Of a stretch of DNA of 64,000 bases, positions 24,994 to 35,428 are shown piece after piece. Within the stretch, counting starts at the first letter, position 1, and the number at the start of each line of letters is the position of its first letter. The notes under the pieces are model-generated. The model saw only the letters and a program-made list of their open reading frames with translations. It was not told where the DNA came from and made no database searches. The translations under genes and the position numbers were made by a program. This DNA is from Rhizobiaceae bacterium (GTDB lineage Bacteria > Pseudomonadota > Alphaproteobacteria > Rhizobiales > Rhizobiaceae): positions 806,001 to 870,000 of the forward strand of contig JAEPQK010000002.1 in the NCBI GenBank assembly GCA_017640615.1. The letters are read 5' to 3'.

Positions 24994-26809
24994 CGACATA
25001 CTCCGTACGATGGAAGCGGCGGGTGGCGGGACGGTCTGCACGGGCGCGAGCAGTGGAAACTTCGTCAACGACATCGCCGCTAAGGATAACGCCATAGAGC
25101 CGCTCGGCGGCCTCGCGGCTCACATAGCCGCCGAGAACGTCTTCGAGAACGCGCTCGACGGGGCGGTCGAACGGGTGGCCGTAGCCGCCCCCGCCGCCAG
25201 TCTCCATGCGCAGAATATCACCGCGCACCAGCCTGTTGCCGTCCGAAAGCGGCTTCAGAACCCGCTCTTTGTCCGTGCCGGGGTTCACGGTCGCGCGGCC
25301 TGTGCCGCCGCCCATTCCGCCATCGATACCCCAGGGCGGATTCTTCAGGCTGTCGATGCGAACGGCCAGAAGCGCGTCTTCGGCGAGGATTTCATACTCG
25401 CGCACGATGCCGCAGCCGCCGCGATGTTTGCCGGCGCCACCTGAATCGCGCACCACGCCATAGCGCAGCAGCCGCACGGGGTAGCCCGTTTCGAGAAACT
25501 CGACCGGGTAATTTTCCTGCGCGACGAAATAGACGGCGTCGATGCCGTCCGCATTGGGGCGGGCGCCGTAACCAACGCCGATGCCGTCGGCGAGCAGGAA
25601 ACGCTCCAGCTCGCCGTCTTCATTGCGGAAATTACCGCGCATGATCGTGACGACATAGGCCGAGTTGGCGGCAGGCGCGCCGCCGCGCGCGACATTGACC
25701 AGACCGCCGATCGCGGAGATCGCGCGCATCGTGGTCAGGCCGCGCATGCCGAGCGGCGCTGGCCATTTGGGCAGCAGGAACGATCCTTCGCGCAGACGTA
25801 CTTCGTCGATGGCGTTTGGGCCGCCGGCGTTGCACACCTGTGCCGGGTCGCCGCCGAGATAGAACAGCCCGAGAGCCATACCCGGAACGCCGCGGTTCAT
25901 GATGTAGTTGACGGGTCCTGGCGCCTGATCGTCGCTTTCCGTCGCATCGAAGATGAAGCGATCGTCCTCTTCGCCTTTTTCGCGGATCAGCGAAAAGCGC
26001 ATCTTGAAGGGGCCATTGCCGTGACCGTCGCCGTCGATCGCGTCAGTGAAACGATGCGTGCCGTAGTCGAAAGTCTCCGACAGCTTGGCGCGCACCAGCC
26101 GGCGCGTGCGCGCCAGAAGCTGCGCGAAAGCGTCGGCCACCACTTCGGTGCCGAAACGGTCGAGAATTTCGCTAACCCTTTTGGTGCCAAGTTCGACACT
26201 CGCCATCAGCGCGCGCATGTCGCCATTGCTTTGATCGGGGAAACGCGAATTTCGGTGGAAGATCGCCAGGGCGGTCTCGTTGGTGACGCCGGCATCGATC
26301 AACTTCGTTGGCGGCACAATGATGCCTTCCTGGAAGATGTCGGTGGCGTCGGGGCTGATCGAACCCGGCCGCATGCCGCCAATGTCGGCAAAATGCGCCC
26401 AGCTCATCACAAAGGCGCAGCGCTTGCCGTCCTTGAACACCGGCGCCAGCAGCACCTGGTCGTTGGAGTGCGAAACGGCGCCACGTGAGCCGTAGCAGTC
26501 ATTGTACCAGTAGAGGTCGCCCGGCTTCATGCTTTCGGGCGGAAAGTGATCGAAGACTGGGCTCGTCATGTCGCCGAAAATCGGCACCATTGAACCGACC
26601 GCCATGATGCCATTCTCGTCGAACAGCGCTGTATAGAAGTCTTTCTTCTCGCGAATGAACGCTGAGATCGCGGTGCGCTCGATCAGCGCTTCCATTTCGG
26701 ATTGCGCGGCGGCAATTGCGCCACGGATAATCTCGAGCGAGACCGGATCGCAAATTGTGCGTTCCGGCGCCGGCTCCTGTGCCTGCAAGGTTCTGGCTCT
26801 GTCCAGCAT
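24980..26809 (-). CDS. hyuB: Hydantoinase B/oxoprolinase family protein, subunit B
   Basis: This 609-residue protein is the B subunit partner of HyuA (5-oxoprolinase C-terminal-type domain). Family stretches include DPVSLEIIRGA near the start, ERTAISAFIREKKDFYTALFD, DLYWYNDCYGSRGAVSH, WAHFADIGGMRPGS and the Gly-rich late segment GGMGGGTGRATVNPGT with ETGGGGGYGHP. These are standard HyuB landmarks. The ATG at 26809 has CAGGAAC upstream and gives the usual length. The gene follows the quinone-reductase-like gene by 32 bases and overlaps hyuA by 14 bases, so the two subunits are translationally linked. It differs from the 1250-residue fused oxoprolinases in being encoded as two proteins. Confidence 0.93.
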   Translation of the reverse strand: MLDRARTLQAQEPAPERTICDPVSLEIIRGAIAAAQSEMEALIERTAISAFIREKKDFYTALFDENGIMAVGSMVPIFGDMTSPVFDHFPPESMKPGDLYWYNDCYGSRGAVSHSNDQVLLAPVFKDGKRCAFVMSWAHFADIGGMRPGSISPDATDIFQEGIIVPPTKLIDAGVTNETALAIFHRNSRFPDQSNGDMRALMASVELGTKRVSEILDRFGTEVVADAFAQLLARTRRLVRAKLSETFDYGTHRFTDAIDGDGHGNGPFKMRFSLIREKGEEDDRFIFDATESDDQAPGPVNYIMNRGVPGMALGLFYLGGDPAQVCNAGGPNAIDEVRLREGSFLLPKWPAPLGMRGLTTMRAISAIGGLVNVARGGAPAANSAYVVTIMRGNFRNEDGELERFLLADGIGVGYGARPNADGIDAVYFVAQENYPVEFLETGYPVRLLRYGVVRDSGGAGKHRGGCGIVREYEILAEDALLAVRIDSLKNPPWGIDGGMGGGTGRATVNPGTDKERVLKPLSDGNRLVRGDILRMETGGGGGYGHPFDRPVERVLEDVLGGYVSREAAERLYGVILSGDVVDEVSTARARADRPATRRFHRTEYVDALD

Positions 26810-26841
26810 GAGGTGTTCCTGATCGGTTCGTACTGAAAGTC

Positions 26842-27840
26842 TCAAATGGTGAGGACGATGTTGCCCAGATTGCCGCCGCGCTCGACGTCGAGATGCGCCT
26901 TGGCAATTTCGGCGAGCGGATAAGTTGCTGCGATGGCGATGGTGAGCAGTTCGTCGTTGGCTAATTTTGCAAGCAGCGCCTCGCCTTCACGCCTTGCAGC
27001 CGGCGGAATGGCAAAGCCCTGAATGAAACGCAGGTTCGCGCCTTTCGATTGATAATCGTAATAAGGCAGAACCGGCTGCGGATTGCTGCTTGAGGAATAT
27101 GCGGCGACCGTGCCATTCGGCTTCAAGACGCTCGCGTCGAGTTTCATGTTCGATGCGAAATCAACCTCGATCACGCGGTCCACGCCGACGCCTTCGGTGA
27201 TTTCCATCACCCGCGAATGAACGTCTTCACGCCTGCGGTCGATCGCGGTAAACGCGCCCGCCGCAACGACAAGCTCGGCTGCCGGATAGTTGCTCACCGT
27301 GCCGATCACGCGTGCCCCACCGGCAGCAGCGATCTGCACCGCGCAATGGCCGACGGCACCTGCTCCGCCATTGACGAGGATCGTCTGCCCTTCCACCGGA
27401 CCGTCGGCATGGACAGCGCGATAGGCCGTCATCGCCGGCACGCCGAGATTTGCGCCGGCCGCGAAATCGAGCTTCTTCGGCAGGCGCACCGCCTGATTGG
27501 AGGGGAGCGCTATGTATTCTGCCGCCGTCCCGAAGGCTCGCCCGGCGGTGTTGTAGCCGCCTTGCGCGTTCCACATCCAGACGCGCTCCCCGGCTCGGGA
27601 GCGGTCAACGCCCTCGCCTACATCGACAATCTCACCCGCGCCGTCGGTATGCGGGATCACCAGCGGGTGTTCCATCTGCATGCCATTCCAGCCGGCGCGG
27701 CGTTTCACATCGGCTGGGTTGATGCCCGATGCCCTCACCCGCACGAGCACTTCGCCCTGCCCGGCAAGCGGGTCAGGCTGTTCACCGATGCTCAATACCT
27801 CGGCCGCGGGCCCGGTCGTCGTATAGGTGGCTGCAAGCAT
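26842..27840 (-). CDS. Quinone oxidoreductase-like zinc-independent MDR protein
   Basis: This 332-residue protein belongs to the medium-chain dehydrogenase/reductase superfamily, NADPH:quinone oxidoreductase branch. The N-terminal GroES-like domain contains VRVRASGINPADVKRRAG. The Rossmann domain has ILVNGGAGAVGHCAVQIAAAGGARVIG near residue 155. Cys ligands of zinc alcohol dehydrogenases are absent. It lies within the transport/hydantoinase operon, 10 bases after the second ATPase gene, and could reduce an unsaturated or quinone-like intermediate or simply detoxify reactive carbonyls. The substrate is unknown. Its presence inside the operon is unusual for a purely hydantoin- or dipeptide-degrading locus. 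Confidence 0.88.
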   Translation of the reverse strand: MLAATYTTTGPAAEVLSIGEQPDPLAGQGEVLVRVRASGINPADVKRRAGWNGMQMEHPLVIPHTDGAGEIVDVGEGVDRSRAGERVWMWNAQGGYNTAGRAFGTAAEYIALPSNQAVRLPKKLDFAAGANLGVPAMTAYRAVHADGPVEGQTILVNGGAGAVGHCAVQIAAAGGARVIGTVSNYPAAELVVAAGAFTAIDRRREDVHSRVMEITEGVGVDRVIEVDFASNMKLDASVLKPNGTVAAYSSSSNPQPVLPYYDYQSKGANLRFIQGFAIPPAARREGEALLAKLANDELLTIAIAATYPLAEIAKAHLDVERGGNLGNIVLTI

Positions 27841-27850
27841 CGTGGAGCCC

Positions 27851-28839
27851 TCAGAACAGATGGCAGGCGACCTTGCGGCTACCTACCTCACGCAACAGCG
27901 GGGTTTCGGATGCACAACGGTCGAACGCCTTGGGACAACGATCTCGGAACACGCAGCCGGATGGCGGGTTGCGAGGGTCCGGCGCGCCGCGGCCTATCGG
28001 CAGCGGATCGTGGCTCTGGTCGGGATGCGGCACGGGCACCGCCGCCACCAGCGCCTTGGAATATGGGTGCAGCGGCTCATGCACGATGTCCTCGGTCGGG
28101 CCATCTTCCATAACCTTGCCGAGATACATGACGATGGTGCGCTCGCAGACATATCGCACCAGCGCCAGATCGTGGCTGATATAGATTGCGGTCAGGCCCA
28201 GCCGGTCACGCACATCGCGAAAAACGTTGAGCACGCCAGCGCGCACCGAAACGTCGAGCATCGAGACGGGCTCGTCGGCCACCACGAAATCAGGCTGCAG
28301 GATCAGCGCGCGCGCCATCACCACGCGCTGCAGCTGCCCGCCGGAAAGCTGATGCGGGTAGCGATCAAGATATTGTTCGGGCTGAGGCAGGCGCACGAGC
28401 TCCAGCGCGGCGGCGATTTTCGTCTCATGCTCGGCCTTGGCAATGCCTGCGTTTTCCAGTGGCTCGGCAAGGATTGCGCGGATCGTATAGCGCGGGTTCA
28501 CCGCATCGAACGGGTTCTGGAAGATGAGCTGGGTCCGGGCGCGGTAGTTTCTCAGCTCCTGGCCCTTGAGCCCGGCAATGTCAGCGCCGTCGAAAACGAT
28601 TTCGCCGCCGGTCGCCGTCTCAAGCTTCAAAAGCAGCCGACCCATCGAGCTCTTGCCGCAGCCGGATTCGCCCAGGAGTCCGACGCTTTCGCCGCGCCCG
28701 ATCTCGAATGTAACTCCGTCGACGGCTTTCACCACATTCGTCAGTCCGCGCAAGGCCGACAGCGCGCCGCCGACGCGATAGTGCAGCTTTGCGTCCCGGA
28801 TGGAGACCAGCGGATCGCTCCGTTCTGCCGCCATCACGC

Positions 28840-28843
<4 letters not shown>
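27851..28843 (-). CDS. Dipeptide/oligopeptide ABC transporter ATP-binding protein (DppF-like)
   Basis: This 330-residue ATPase powers the peptide importer encoded upstream. Walker A is GESGCGKSSM near residue 58, the ABC signature is LSGGQLQRV, Walker B is FVVADEPVSMLD, and the switch His is in YISHDLALV. The C-terminal peptide-importer extension contains the cysteine-bearing GCVFRDRCPKAFDRC motif. The ATG at 28843 overlaps the stop of the DppD-like gene by ATGA. The longer open frame upstream runs inside that gene and is ignored. It forms the two-ATPase pair typical of Dpp/Opp systems. Confidence 0.94.
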
Positions 28844-29867
<1,024 letters not shown>

Positions 29868-29871
<4 letters not shown>

Positions 29872-30773
29872 CGGCCCAGCTTCGGAAACAGAATGTTTTC
29901 ATAGCCGCGGGTGATGAAGAACCCGGCGGAAACGACGAGGATGATGCAAAGCCCCGGAGGTACGAACCAGTAGTAAGACTGCTTGGCGAGCGCCTGGCTC
30001 GCAAAGGCGTCCTGGAGCATGTAGCCCCAGCTGATCGATGAAGGGTCGCCGAACCCGAGGAACGAAATGGAGGCCTCGGTGAGGATCGCCCAGCCAATCG
30101 CGATCGAGCCGTAAAGGAATGAGAGCGGCAGGATATTGGGCGCGATGTGGCGCAGGATGATCTTGAAATCGGACGAACCCGATACGCGTGCCGCGTCGAC
30201 ATAACCACGCGAGCGCAGCGTTAACACCTGGCTGCGGATGACACGGCCCGTGTCGCGCCACAGCACCAGCGCCATGGCCAGCACCACGTTCCAGATCGAT
30301 GGCTCCAAAAACGCAGCCAGCACGATCACGAACGGCAGAAACGGAATGCCGAAGGCAATGTCGGCGAGCCGCATCAGAACTGCATCGACCCAGCCACCGA
30401 AATAACCCGAAACAAGGCCGACGATTGAGCCGATCAGCGCTACCATGAAGGCGGCAGTCACACCGATCAGCAACGCGGAACGTGTGCCGTGGACGATCTG
30501 GGAGAACACGTCGCGGCCAAGGCTGGTCGTACCCAGCACATGCCCCTGTTCGCCCGGCCGCAGATCGGCGGCAAGATCGTAATCGGGCGTGTAGAGAATT
30601 TCGGTAGGATCGTAAGGTGCGATCTGGTCGGCGAAGACAGCTGTCAGCAAGAAGACTGCATAGACCGCAAGTCCGAACACCGCGAACGGATCGTTGAGCG
30701 GCAGCCGCAGTGCCTTGAAGAGCCGCGTGACGATATTTTCCCGAGTGCTCTCGACCATAGTGTTCTCAGGCAT
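29868..30773 (-). CDS. Peptide ABC transporter permease (DppC-like)
   Basis: This 301-residue inner-membrane permease belongs to the DppC/OppC family. It has an N-terminal cytoplasmic and first membrane segment (LAVYAVFLLTAVFAD), the HVLGTTSLGRDVFSQIVHGTRSAL signature that marks DppC proteins, about six helices, and the EAA-type coupling loop near residue 200 (YVDAARVSGSSDFKIILRH). The gene overlaps dppB by 8 bases and dppD by 4 bases. No damage is seen. Confidence 0.94.
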
Positions 30774-31743
30774 GACTCACCCTCGGGTCGAGAAGCGCAT
30801 AAAGCAGGTCGGCGATCAGGTTCATCAGGATCACCACCACGGCGATCATGAGAAACGCGCCCTGAGCGAGCGGATAGTCGGAATTCGACACGGCATTCAC
30901 GAGTTCGCGGCCGAGCCCCGGCCAGGAGAACACCGTCTCCACAACAACGTTGCCCTGCAGCTGGTAACCGACAGCGATTGCGAAAGATGTCATCACCGGC
31001 AGAAGCGCATTGCGCGCAGCGTGGCGCACCACCACCGTCCAGTTCGACAGGCCCTTGATGCGCGCCATGGTGACGAAGTCTTCCTTCATCACGTCGAGCA
31101 TGTTGGACCGCATCAGGAGCAGCGGCAGACCCTGGCTGTAGATCGCTAGCGTCAGCGCGGGCAGCGCCAGATAGGTCAGGAAGTCGCTAGACGTATAAAG
31201 CGCGAAAAGGCTGTCATAGTTCGCGCCGGCCGGTCGTGTGCCGCCAGCTGGAAACCATCCAAGCCAGAAAGAGAAGATCGCGAGCAGCACCATGCCCAAC
31301 CAGAATTCGGGCATTGCGCGCGTCGTCAGCACGAGCGGGATTGCCGTCTTTTCGACCAGGGCACCGCGCCGCCAGGCGAGCCATGCGCCGGCGATTATGC
31401 CAAACGCATATGCGATGATCAGCGATGAAAATGTCAGGATCAGCGTGTTGGGCAGTAGCGTCATGATGCGCTCTGCGACCGGTTCGCGATAGCGAAAGCT
31501 CTGGCCGAGTTCGCCCTGCAAGAGATTGCCCAGATAAATCAGATATTGTTTCCACAGCGGCTCGTTGAGCCCGAACTGTGCCATCAGTGCTTGCTGCTGT
31601 TCTTCCGTGAACGTCGGGTCGATGTAGGCCGCCAGCGGGTTACCCGGCATCAGGCGGAACATCAGGAAGAGCATCGTCACCACGGCCCACAGCACGAAAG
31701 CGAGCTGGAGCGTCCGGCTGGCTGCTGCCTTCAGATGCGACAT
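30766..31743 (-). CDS. Peptide ABC transporter permease (DppB-like)
   Basis: This 325-residue inner-membrane permease belongs to the DppB/OppB family, with RLMPGNPLAAYIDP near residue 30, GLNEPLWKQYLIYLGNLL near 58, the helix-rich core, and the coupling loop DFVTMARIKGLSNWTVVVRHAARNA near 220. The ATG at 31743 is preferred to a TTG six bases earlier because AGGGAA lies about 9 bases upstream. It is separated from the binding-protein gene by about 130 bases containing a strong hairpin, the usual way to keep binding-protein mRNA in excess over permease mRNA. Confidence 0.93.
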   Translation of the reverse strand: MSHLKAAASRTLQLAFVLWAVVTMLFLMFRLMPGNPLAAYIDPTFTEEQQQALMAQFGLNEPLWKQYLIYLGNLLQGELGQSFRYREPVAERIMTLLPNTLILTFSSLIIAYAFGIIAGAWLAWRRGALVEKTAIPLVLTTRAMPEFWLGMVLLAIFSFWLGWFPAGGTRPAGANYDSLFALYTSSDFLTYLALPALTLAIYSQGLPLLLMRSNMLDVMKEDFVTMARIKGLSNWTVVVRHAARNALLPVMTSFAIAVGYQLQGNVVVETVFSWPGLGRELVNAVSNSDYPLAQGAFLMIAVVVILMNLIADLLYALLDPRVSHA

Positions 31744-31824
31744 GTGCAAGCGTTCCCTGTTTCGGCGCCGATATCAGATGATAGCGCCGACATTGCCCAT
31801 GGATGGGTTCTTCTTGTGATGGAG

Positions 31825-31857
31825 AGGCGCGTCGCTGGAGCCCCCAGCGACGCGCCT
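31825..31857 (-). terminator. Intercistronic hairpin between binding-protein and permease genes
   Basis: A perfect 14-base-pair stem (31825-31838 with 31844-31857) closes a 5-base loop. It lies 15 bases after the binding-protein stop codon. No T run follows on the minus strand, so it is more likely an mRNA-stabilising or partial-termination hairpin than a full terminator. Confidence 0.65.
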
Positions 31858-31871
31858 GGCTGCAGCAACTG

Positions 31872-33527
31872 CTATTCAGCCAGCTCTTCTTTCCCGTCGC
31901 CGGGATAGTGCAGCTTGCCGTCCTCGAGCGTGTAGCCCGCGTCCTCGAGGATCTTCTTCGCCAGGTCCGCGCCGGTGGTTAGATCTTCCACGACGGAGGC
32001 GTCATGCCAGAAGCCGAGTGCCGGCGACACAACCGAATTTGATGCCTCGGCAAAGCCCTTGAAAGCAGCCTTGACGATCAAACGGCGGTCGACGGCGCGC
32101 GACAGCGCGTTGCGGAACGCCGGGTCATCGAATGGTGCACGGCGCGCATTGAAGGCGATGTAGCGGAAGCCAATGTCGATCGTGGAAACGACTTCCAGAT
32201 CGCCATCCTGTTCAGCGGCGTCGAGCAATACCTGCGGGTCGCCGGTGAACTCACCCATGAAGTTGATCTCGCCGGAGCGCAGCATGCCGAGAGCAGCTTC
32301 AACATTCGGCACGATACGCAGGATCCAGCGATCGGCGTTCGGCGCGTTGAAGTGGTCCTTGTTGGCCGACAGCACGATCTCTTCATTGGTAAGCCAGCGC
32401 TCGAACTTGAACGGGCCCGAACCGATCGGCACGTCTTCCTGAATGCTCTCGGCATTCGTTTCCTTGGTCTTCAGGTCTTCGATGATCGGTTCCCAAACAT
32501 GCTTGGGGATCAGATTGATCTTGGCCAGGCTGGACGTGACGAACGAGGCAGACGGGTTCTTCAGCTTGAATACGAGGGTTGAATCGTCGCTGATTTCAAC
32601 CGTCTCGATGTTCGAAGCGAACGGCGCATACATCGGCGCCTCGCCCGTGACGACGGCCTCGTAGGAGAACTTGACGTCTTCGGCGGTCACCGGCTTGCCG
32701 TCATGCCACTCCATGCCGGACCGGAGTTTCACGACAACGGTTTTGTCGTCGGAGAACTCGATGCTCTCGGCGGCCCAAGGCTTCGGCAGACCATCGGGAC
32801 CAACACGAGCCAGCCGGTCATAGACCAGCTCGAAAATCCAGGAGTCCACGCCGCCGGAAATCCAAAGCGGGTTGATGCCCTGTACGTTGTCGCCCGAATT
32901 GACAATGATGTCCTTCTGCTCGCCCTGCGGCTCCAGCGACATGAATGTCCAAGTGTTGCGAATGCCGATGCCGCTCTGATTCACGACTGAATCCGGCTTC
33001 CAGACCGTCTTGTCGAACGCGAAGGTCGACTTCGGATGCACGAGCATCATGTTCGGCTGGTCGGCGGCGAGGATTTCCTGCGCCTTGTGGATCAGCTCCT
33101 TGCGCTTGTCGGGATCGATCTCGACCCGCTGCGCTTCAACCACTGCATCATATTCAGGGTTTGTGTAGCCGATGAAGTTGTAACCCTTCTCGGCGGTCGT
33201 GGAGTGGAACAAATTATAGACGATCTCGTCCGGATCCGAACGCTCGGGCCGGCCGACCATCTGCCAAGCGGTAACGTCCCATTTGTCGCGCTGGTACCAG
33301 ACGACGTCCGCCATCTGCTCCCACGGCATCACCTTGACCTCAACGTCGAGGCCGAGCTTGCGCCATTCCTGAGCGATCAGCTGCGCAGACTGGAATTCCT
33401 GCGGCTGCGACGCCTGCGGACGCGTGAAAAGCTCGATAGAGCGGATCGGATCGCCGGCCAGGGTCGGCGATGCGACGACGAGCGCGAGAAGCGCTGACGC
33501 CAAGCCTGTTTTGTATCTCGTTATCAT
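31872..33527 (-). CDS. ABC transporter peptide-binding protein with circularly permuted SBP_5 fold
   Basis: This 551-residue protein has a signal peptide (MITRYKTGLASALLALVVASPTLA, residues 1 to 24) and is the binding component of the Dpp-like importer. The segment order is unusual. Residues 28 to about 200 match what is normally the C-terminal part of SBP_5 proteins (AQEWRKLGLDVEV, then FHSTTAEKGYNFIGYTNPEYDAVV, then AQEILAADQPNMMLVHP). The normal N-terminal landmarks come only afterwards: FELVYDRLARVGPDG near 232, HDGKPVTAEDVKFSY, IGSGPFKFERW, and FDDPAFRNALSRAVDR. The protein stops at AGYTLEDGK plus a short tail, exactly where canonical family members run on into the strand found here at the N-terminus. 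The ATG at 33527 has GAGGAG 7 bases upstream. It sits between the racemase and permease genes. Confidence 0.9.
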   Translation of the reverse strand: MITRYKTGLASALLALVVASPTLAGDPIRSIELFTRPQASQPQEFQSAQLIAQEWRKLGLDVEVKVMPWEQMADVVWYQRDKWDVTAWQMVGRPERSDPDEIVYNLFHSTTAEKGYNFIGYTNPEYDAVVEAQRVEIDPDKRKELIHKAQEILAADQPNMMLVHPKSTFAFDKTVWKPDSVVNQSGIGIRNTWTFMSLEPQGEQKDIIVNSGDNVQGINPLWISGGVDSWIFELVYDRLARVGPDGLPKPWAAESIEFSDDKTVVVKLRSGMEWHDGKPVTAEDVKFSYEAVVTGEAPMYAPFASNIETVEISDDSTLVFKLKNPSASFVTSSLAKINLIPKHVWEPIIEDLKTKETNAESIQEDVPIGSGPFKFERWLTNEEIVLSANKDHFNAPNADRWILRIVPNVEAALGMLRSGEINFMGEFTGDPQVLLDAAEQDGDLEVVSTIDIGFRYIAFNARRAPFDDPAFRNALSRAVDRRLIVKAAFKGFAEASNSVVSPALGFWHDASVVEDLTTGADLAKKILEDAGYTLEDGKLHYPGDGKEELAE

Positions 33528-33579
33528 TCTCATTCTCCTCTGGAACTGCATCTTCAAAGATAATTTTGCTGCCGGCAGC

Positions 33580-34335
33580 TTACGCAACCCGCAGCGCCTC
33601 GAAGGTCTGACCGGCCTGCATCTTGGCCGGCATTGGATAGGCAGTCTTGGAATGGGAAAGCCCCATGGAAACCAGCATCTCGGCGTGTTTGAGCGCCGCC
33701 TTGCCGGCATTGACCGCAGGCGCCCCAACCGCCGCGGCAATCTCGTCGCCCATATCGAGGAACGACATGGTCATGCAGCCGAACAGGAATGCATCGGCCC
33801 GGTCTTCCTTCACGCAGGCTTCTGCAACTTCGATCAGCCGGCGCTTGGTGAATTCGGGATCTTTCATCAGATCGAGAACCGGGATTCCCGTCGCCCGCAC
33901 CGAGGCGAGCTTGGCGTGGACACCGGCTCGGATTGTCAGCATCTCCTGACCTGCAATCAGGCTATCGAAGATGGTCAGCACGGAAAACTTGTGACCAAGG
34001 CCGGCGGCAAGGAGCAACGAGCTTTCGCACGGCCCCACTACCGGCATCTTCGTCAGCTCCCGGGCTGCTTCCAGGCCCGGATCGCCGAAGCAGCCGATAA
34101 TCGCTGCGTCGAAGCCGTTTTGTTCGCATTCCATGATCTTCTCGATCGTGGCCGGAACGGACATGGCTTCTTCATAGGCAGATTCGATTGAGGCCGGACC
34201 GTCCGGCACATCGACGACCGAAACCTCGGTGCCAGCGAACGCCCAGGAGTTCAGCAACCCCTCACGGCGCTGCATCTCTCTGAGGCCCATCGCCCCTTTC
34301 GACATCGGTCCAGGCACGACATAGGCAATTCGCAT
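33580..34335 (-). CDS. Aspartate/glutamate/hydantoin racemase family protein
   Basis: This 251-residue cofactor-independent racemase belongs to the Asp/Glu/hydantoin racemase superfamily. The two catalytic cysteines expected for the family are visible as Cys82 (IIGCFGDPG) and Cys187 (FLFGCMTMSF), symmetrically placed in the two half-domains. The N-terminus MRIAYVVPGPMSKGAMG is typical of the hydantoin racemase/HyuE branch. It is the first gene of the minus-strand operon, divergent from the IclR regulator, and is followed 52 bases later by the binding-protein gene. Together with HyuAB it supports catabolism of racemic hydantoin-like or amino-acid-derived compounds; the substrate is inferred from context only. 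Confidence 0.88.
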   Translation of the reverse strand: MRIAYVVPGPMSKGAMGLREMQRREGLLNSWAFAGTEVSVVDVPDGPASIESAYEEAMSVPATIEKIMECEQNGFDAAIIGCFGDPGLEAARELTKMPVVGPCESSLLLAAGLGHKFSVLTIFDSLIAGQEMLTIRAGVHAKLASVRATGIPVLDLMKDPEFTKRRLIEVAEACVKEDRADAFLFGCMTMSFLDMGDEIAAAVGAPAVNAGKAALKHAEMLVSMGLSHSKTAYPMPAKMQAGQTFEALRVA

Positions 34336-34358
34336 CTGTACACCTCCCGTTTCGTACA

Positions 34359-34381
34359 GTAAAACAGCGTTTCTGTTTCAC
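34359..34381. promoter_or_regulatory. Palindromic site in the racemase-IclR divergent promoter
   Basis: The imperfect palindrome centres on AAACAG-CGTTT-CTGTTT, with matching GT and AC two bases outside. It lies 24 bases before the racemase start and 73 bases before the IclR-family gene start, a position suited to an operator. The stretch AAACAGCGTTTC recurs with one change before the M28 peptidase gene (35430-35441). Binding by the adjacent IclR-type protein is an inference. Confidence 0.5.
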
Positions 34382-34453
34382 GATGAGTAAATCACAAATC
34401 TGCAATATTGCAACAGGTCGACAGTGATAGATATTTGGAAAGCGGAGGGATCC

Positions 34454-35296
34454 ATGGCTCCAGACAACGCAACCAAACCCGCAGGCGCAAAGGACTATAC
34501 CATTGCAGCCGTCGATCGGGCCCTACTTGTGCTCGAGGCGCTTGCCGAGCGACCTGCACAGGGCGTTACACAGCTGTCGAAGAGCCTGGGGATGACCAAG
34601 TCGATTGTCTTTCGCATTCTGCAGACGCTCGAAGATCGCGGCTTCGTTTTCCGCGACCCCGATCACGCCGTCTATTCGCTCGGCTACCGTATCGGTGTTC
34701 TCGGCGAACGCGTGGGACGCGATGGCTTTCTGCTGGTTGCCGCACGCCCGGTGATGGATGCCCTGCGAGACGAAACTTCGGAGACCATCAACCTGGTGGT
34801 GCGTGAAGGCTTGCGCTCGCTCGTCCTTGCCACTCGCGCTGGACATCACTCCATCCGCCTTTATGCGCAGGCGGGCAGAAATGGCCCGCTACATGCGGGA
34901 GGTGGTTCGCTCTGCGTGCTTGCCCATGCCGACCCGGAAATTATCGAAGCAGTGCTCGCGCGTCCGCTCGAAACCTACTCGGCTCATGAAACCACTACGG
35001 ACCCGGTAAAGCTGAGAAAACTCCTCACCCGCATTCGCGCCGACGGCTACCATATCGCGCTCAACGACCTGGATGACGGGGCCTTTTCGGTCGCAGCCCC
35101 GATCTTCGATTCGCACGGCAAGGTGATTGCCAGCATCTCCGTGGCCGGCGCGGTCGCGCGCCTCGATAAAGACAGGCGCGACCGGTATATCGCCGCAGCA
35201 CTCGGTGCAGCGGCCGAAATCAGCTCAAAGCTGTCCCTCGATCGAAGCGCCCCGCAAAAGCTGGATATTGTGGCGGCTGAACGCTCGATCGCCTGA
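34454..35296 (+). CDS. IclR family transcriptional regulator
   Basis: This 280-residue regulator has an N-terminal winged helix-turn-helix (DRALLVLEAL, then GVTQLSKSLGMTKSIVFRIL, residues about 20 to 60) and a C-terminal IclR effector-binding domain (about 100 to 270, containing FSVAAPIFDSHGKVIASISVAG). The ATG at 34454 has GCGGAGGGATCC just upstream; an earlier in-frame start would lack a ribosome site. It stands between the divergent racemase/transport/hyu operon and the M28 peptidase gene, so it is the probable local regulator of both. Effector ligands of the family are small organic acids or aromatic compounds; this one is unknown. Confidence 0.92.
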   Translation: MAPDNATKPAGAKDYTIAAVDRALLVLEALAERPAQGVTQLSKSLGMTKSIVFRILQTLEDRGFVFRDPDHAVYSLGYRIGVLGERVGRDGFLLVAARPVMDALRDETSETINLVVREGLRSLVLATRAGHHSIRLYAQAGRNGPLHAGGGSLCVLAHADPEIIEAVLARPLETYSAHETTTDPVKLRKLLTRIRADGYHIALNDLDDGAFSVAAPIFDSHGKVIASISVAGAVARLDKDRRDRYIAAALGAAAEISSKLSLDRSAPQKLDIVAAERSIA

Positions 35297-35428
35297 ACGC
35301 ACCCCACCCCGTCGCCAACAACCGGCTGACACGCCCCACGCAATAGCCGCGCGCAACCTGCGGACGGTGGCGCATGCCCACATCCAGCTTGCCGCTGCGA
35401 GCCTTCTCTGCTAGCGTTTTGCAAATCG

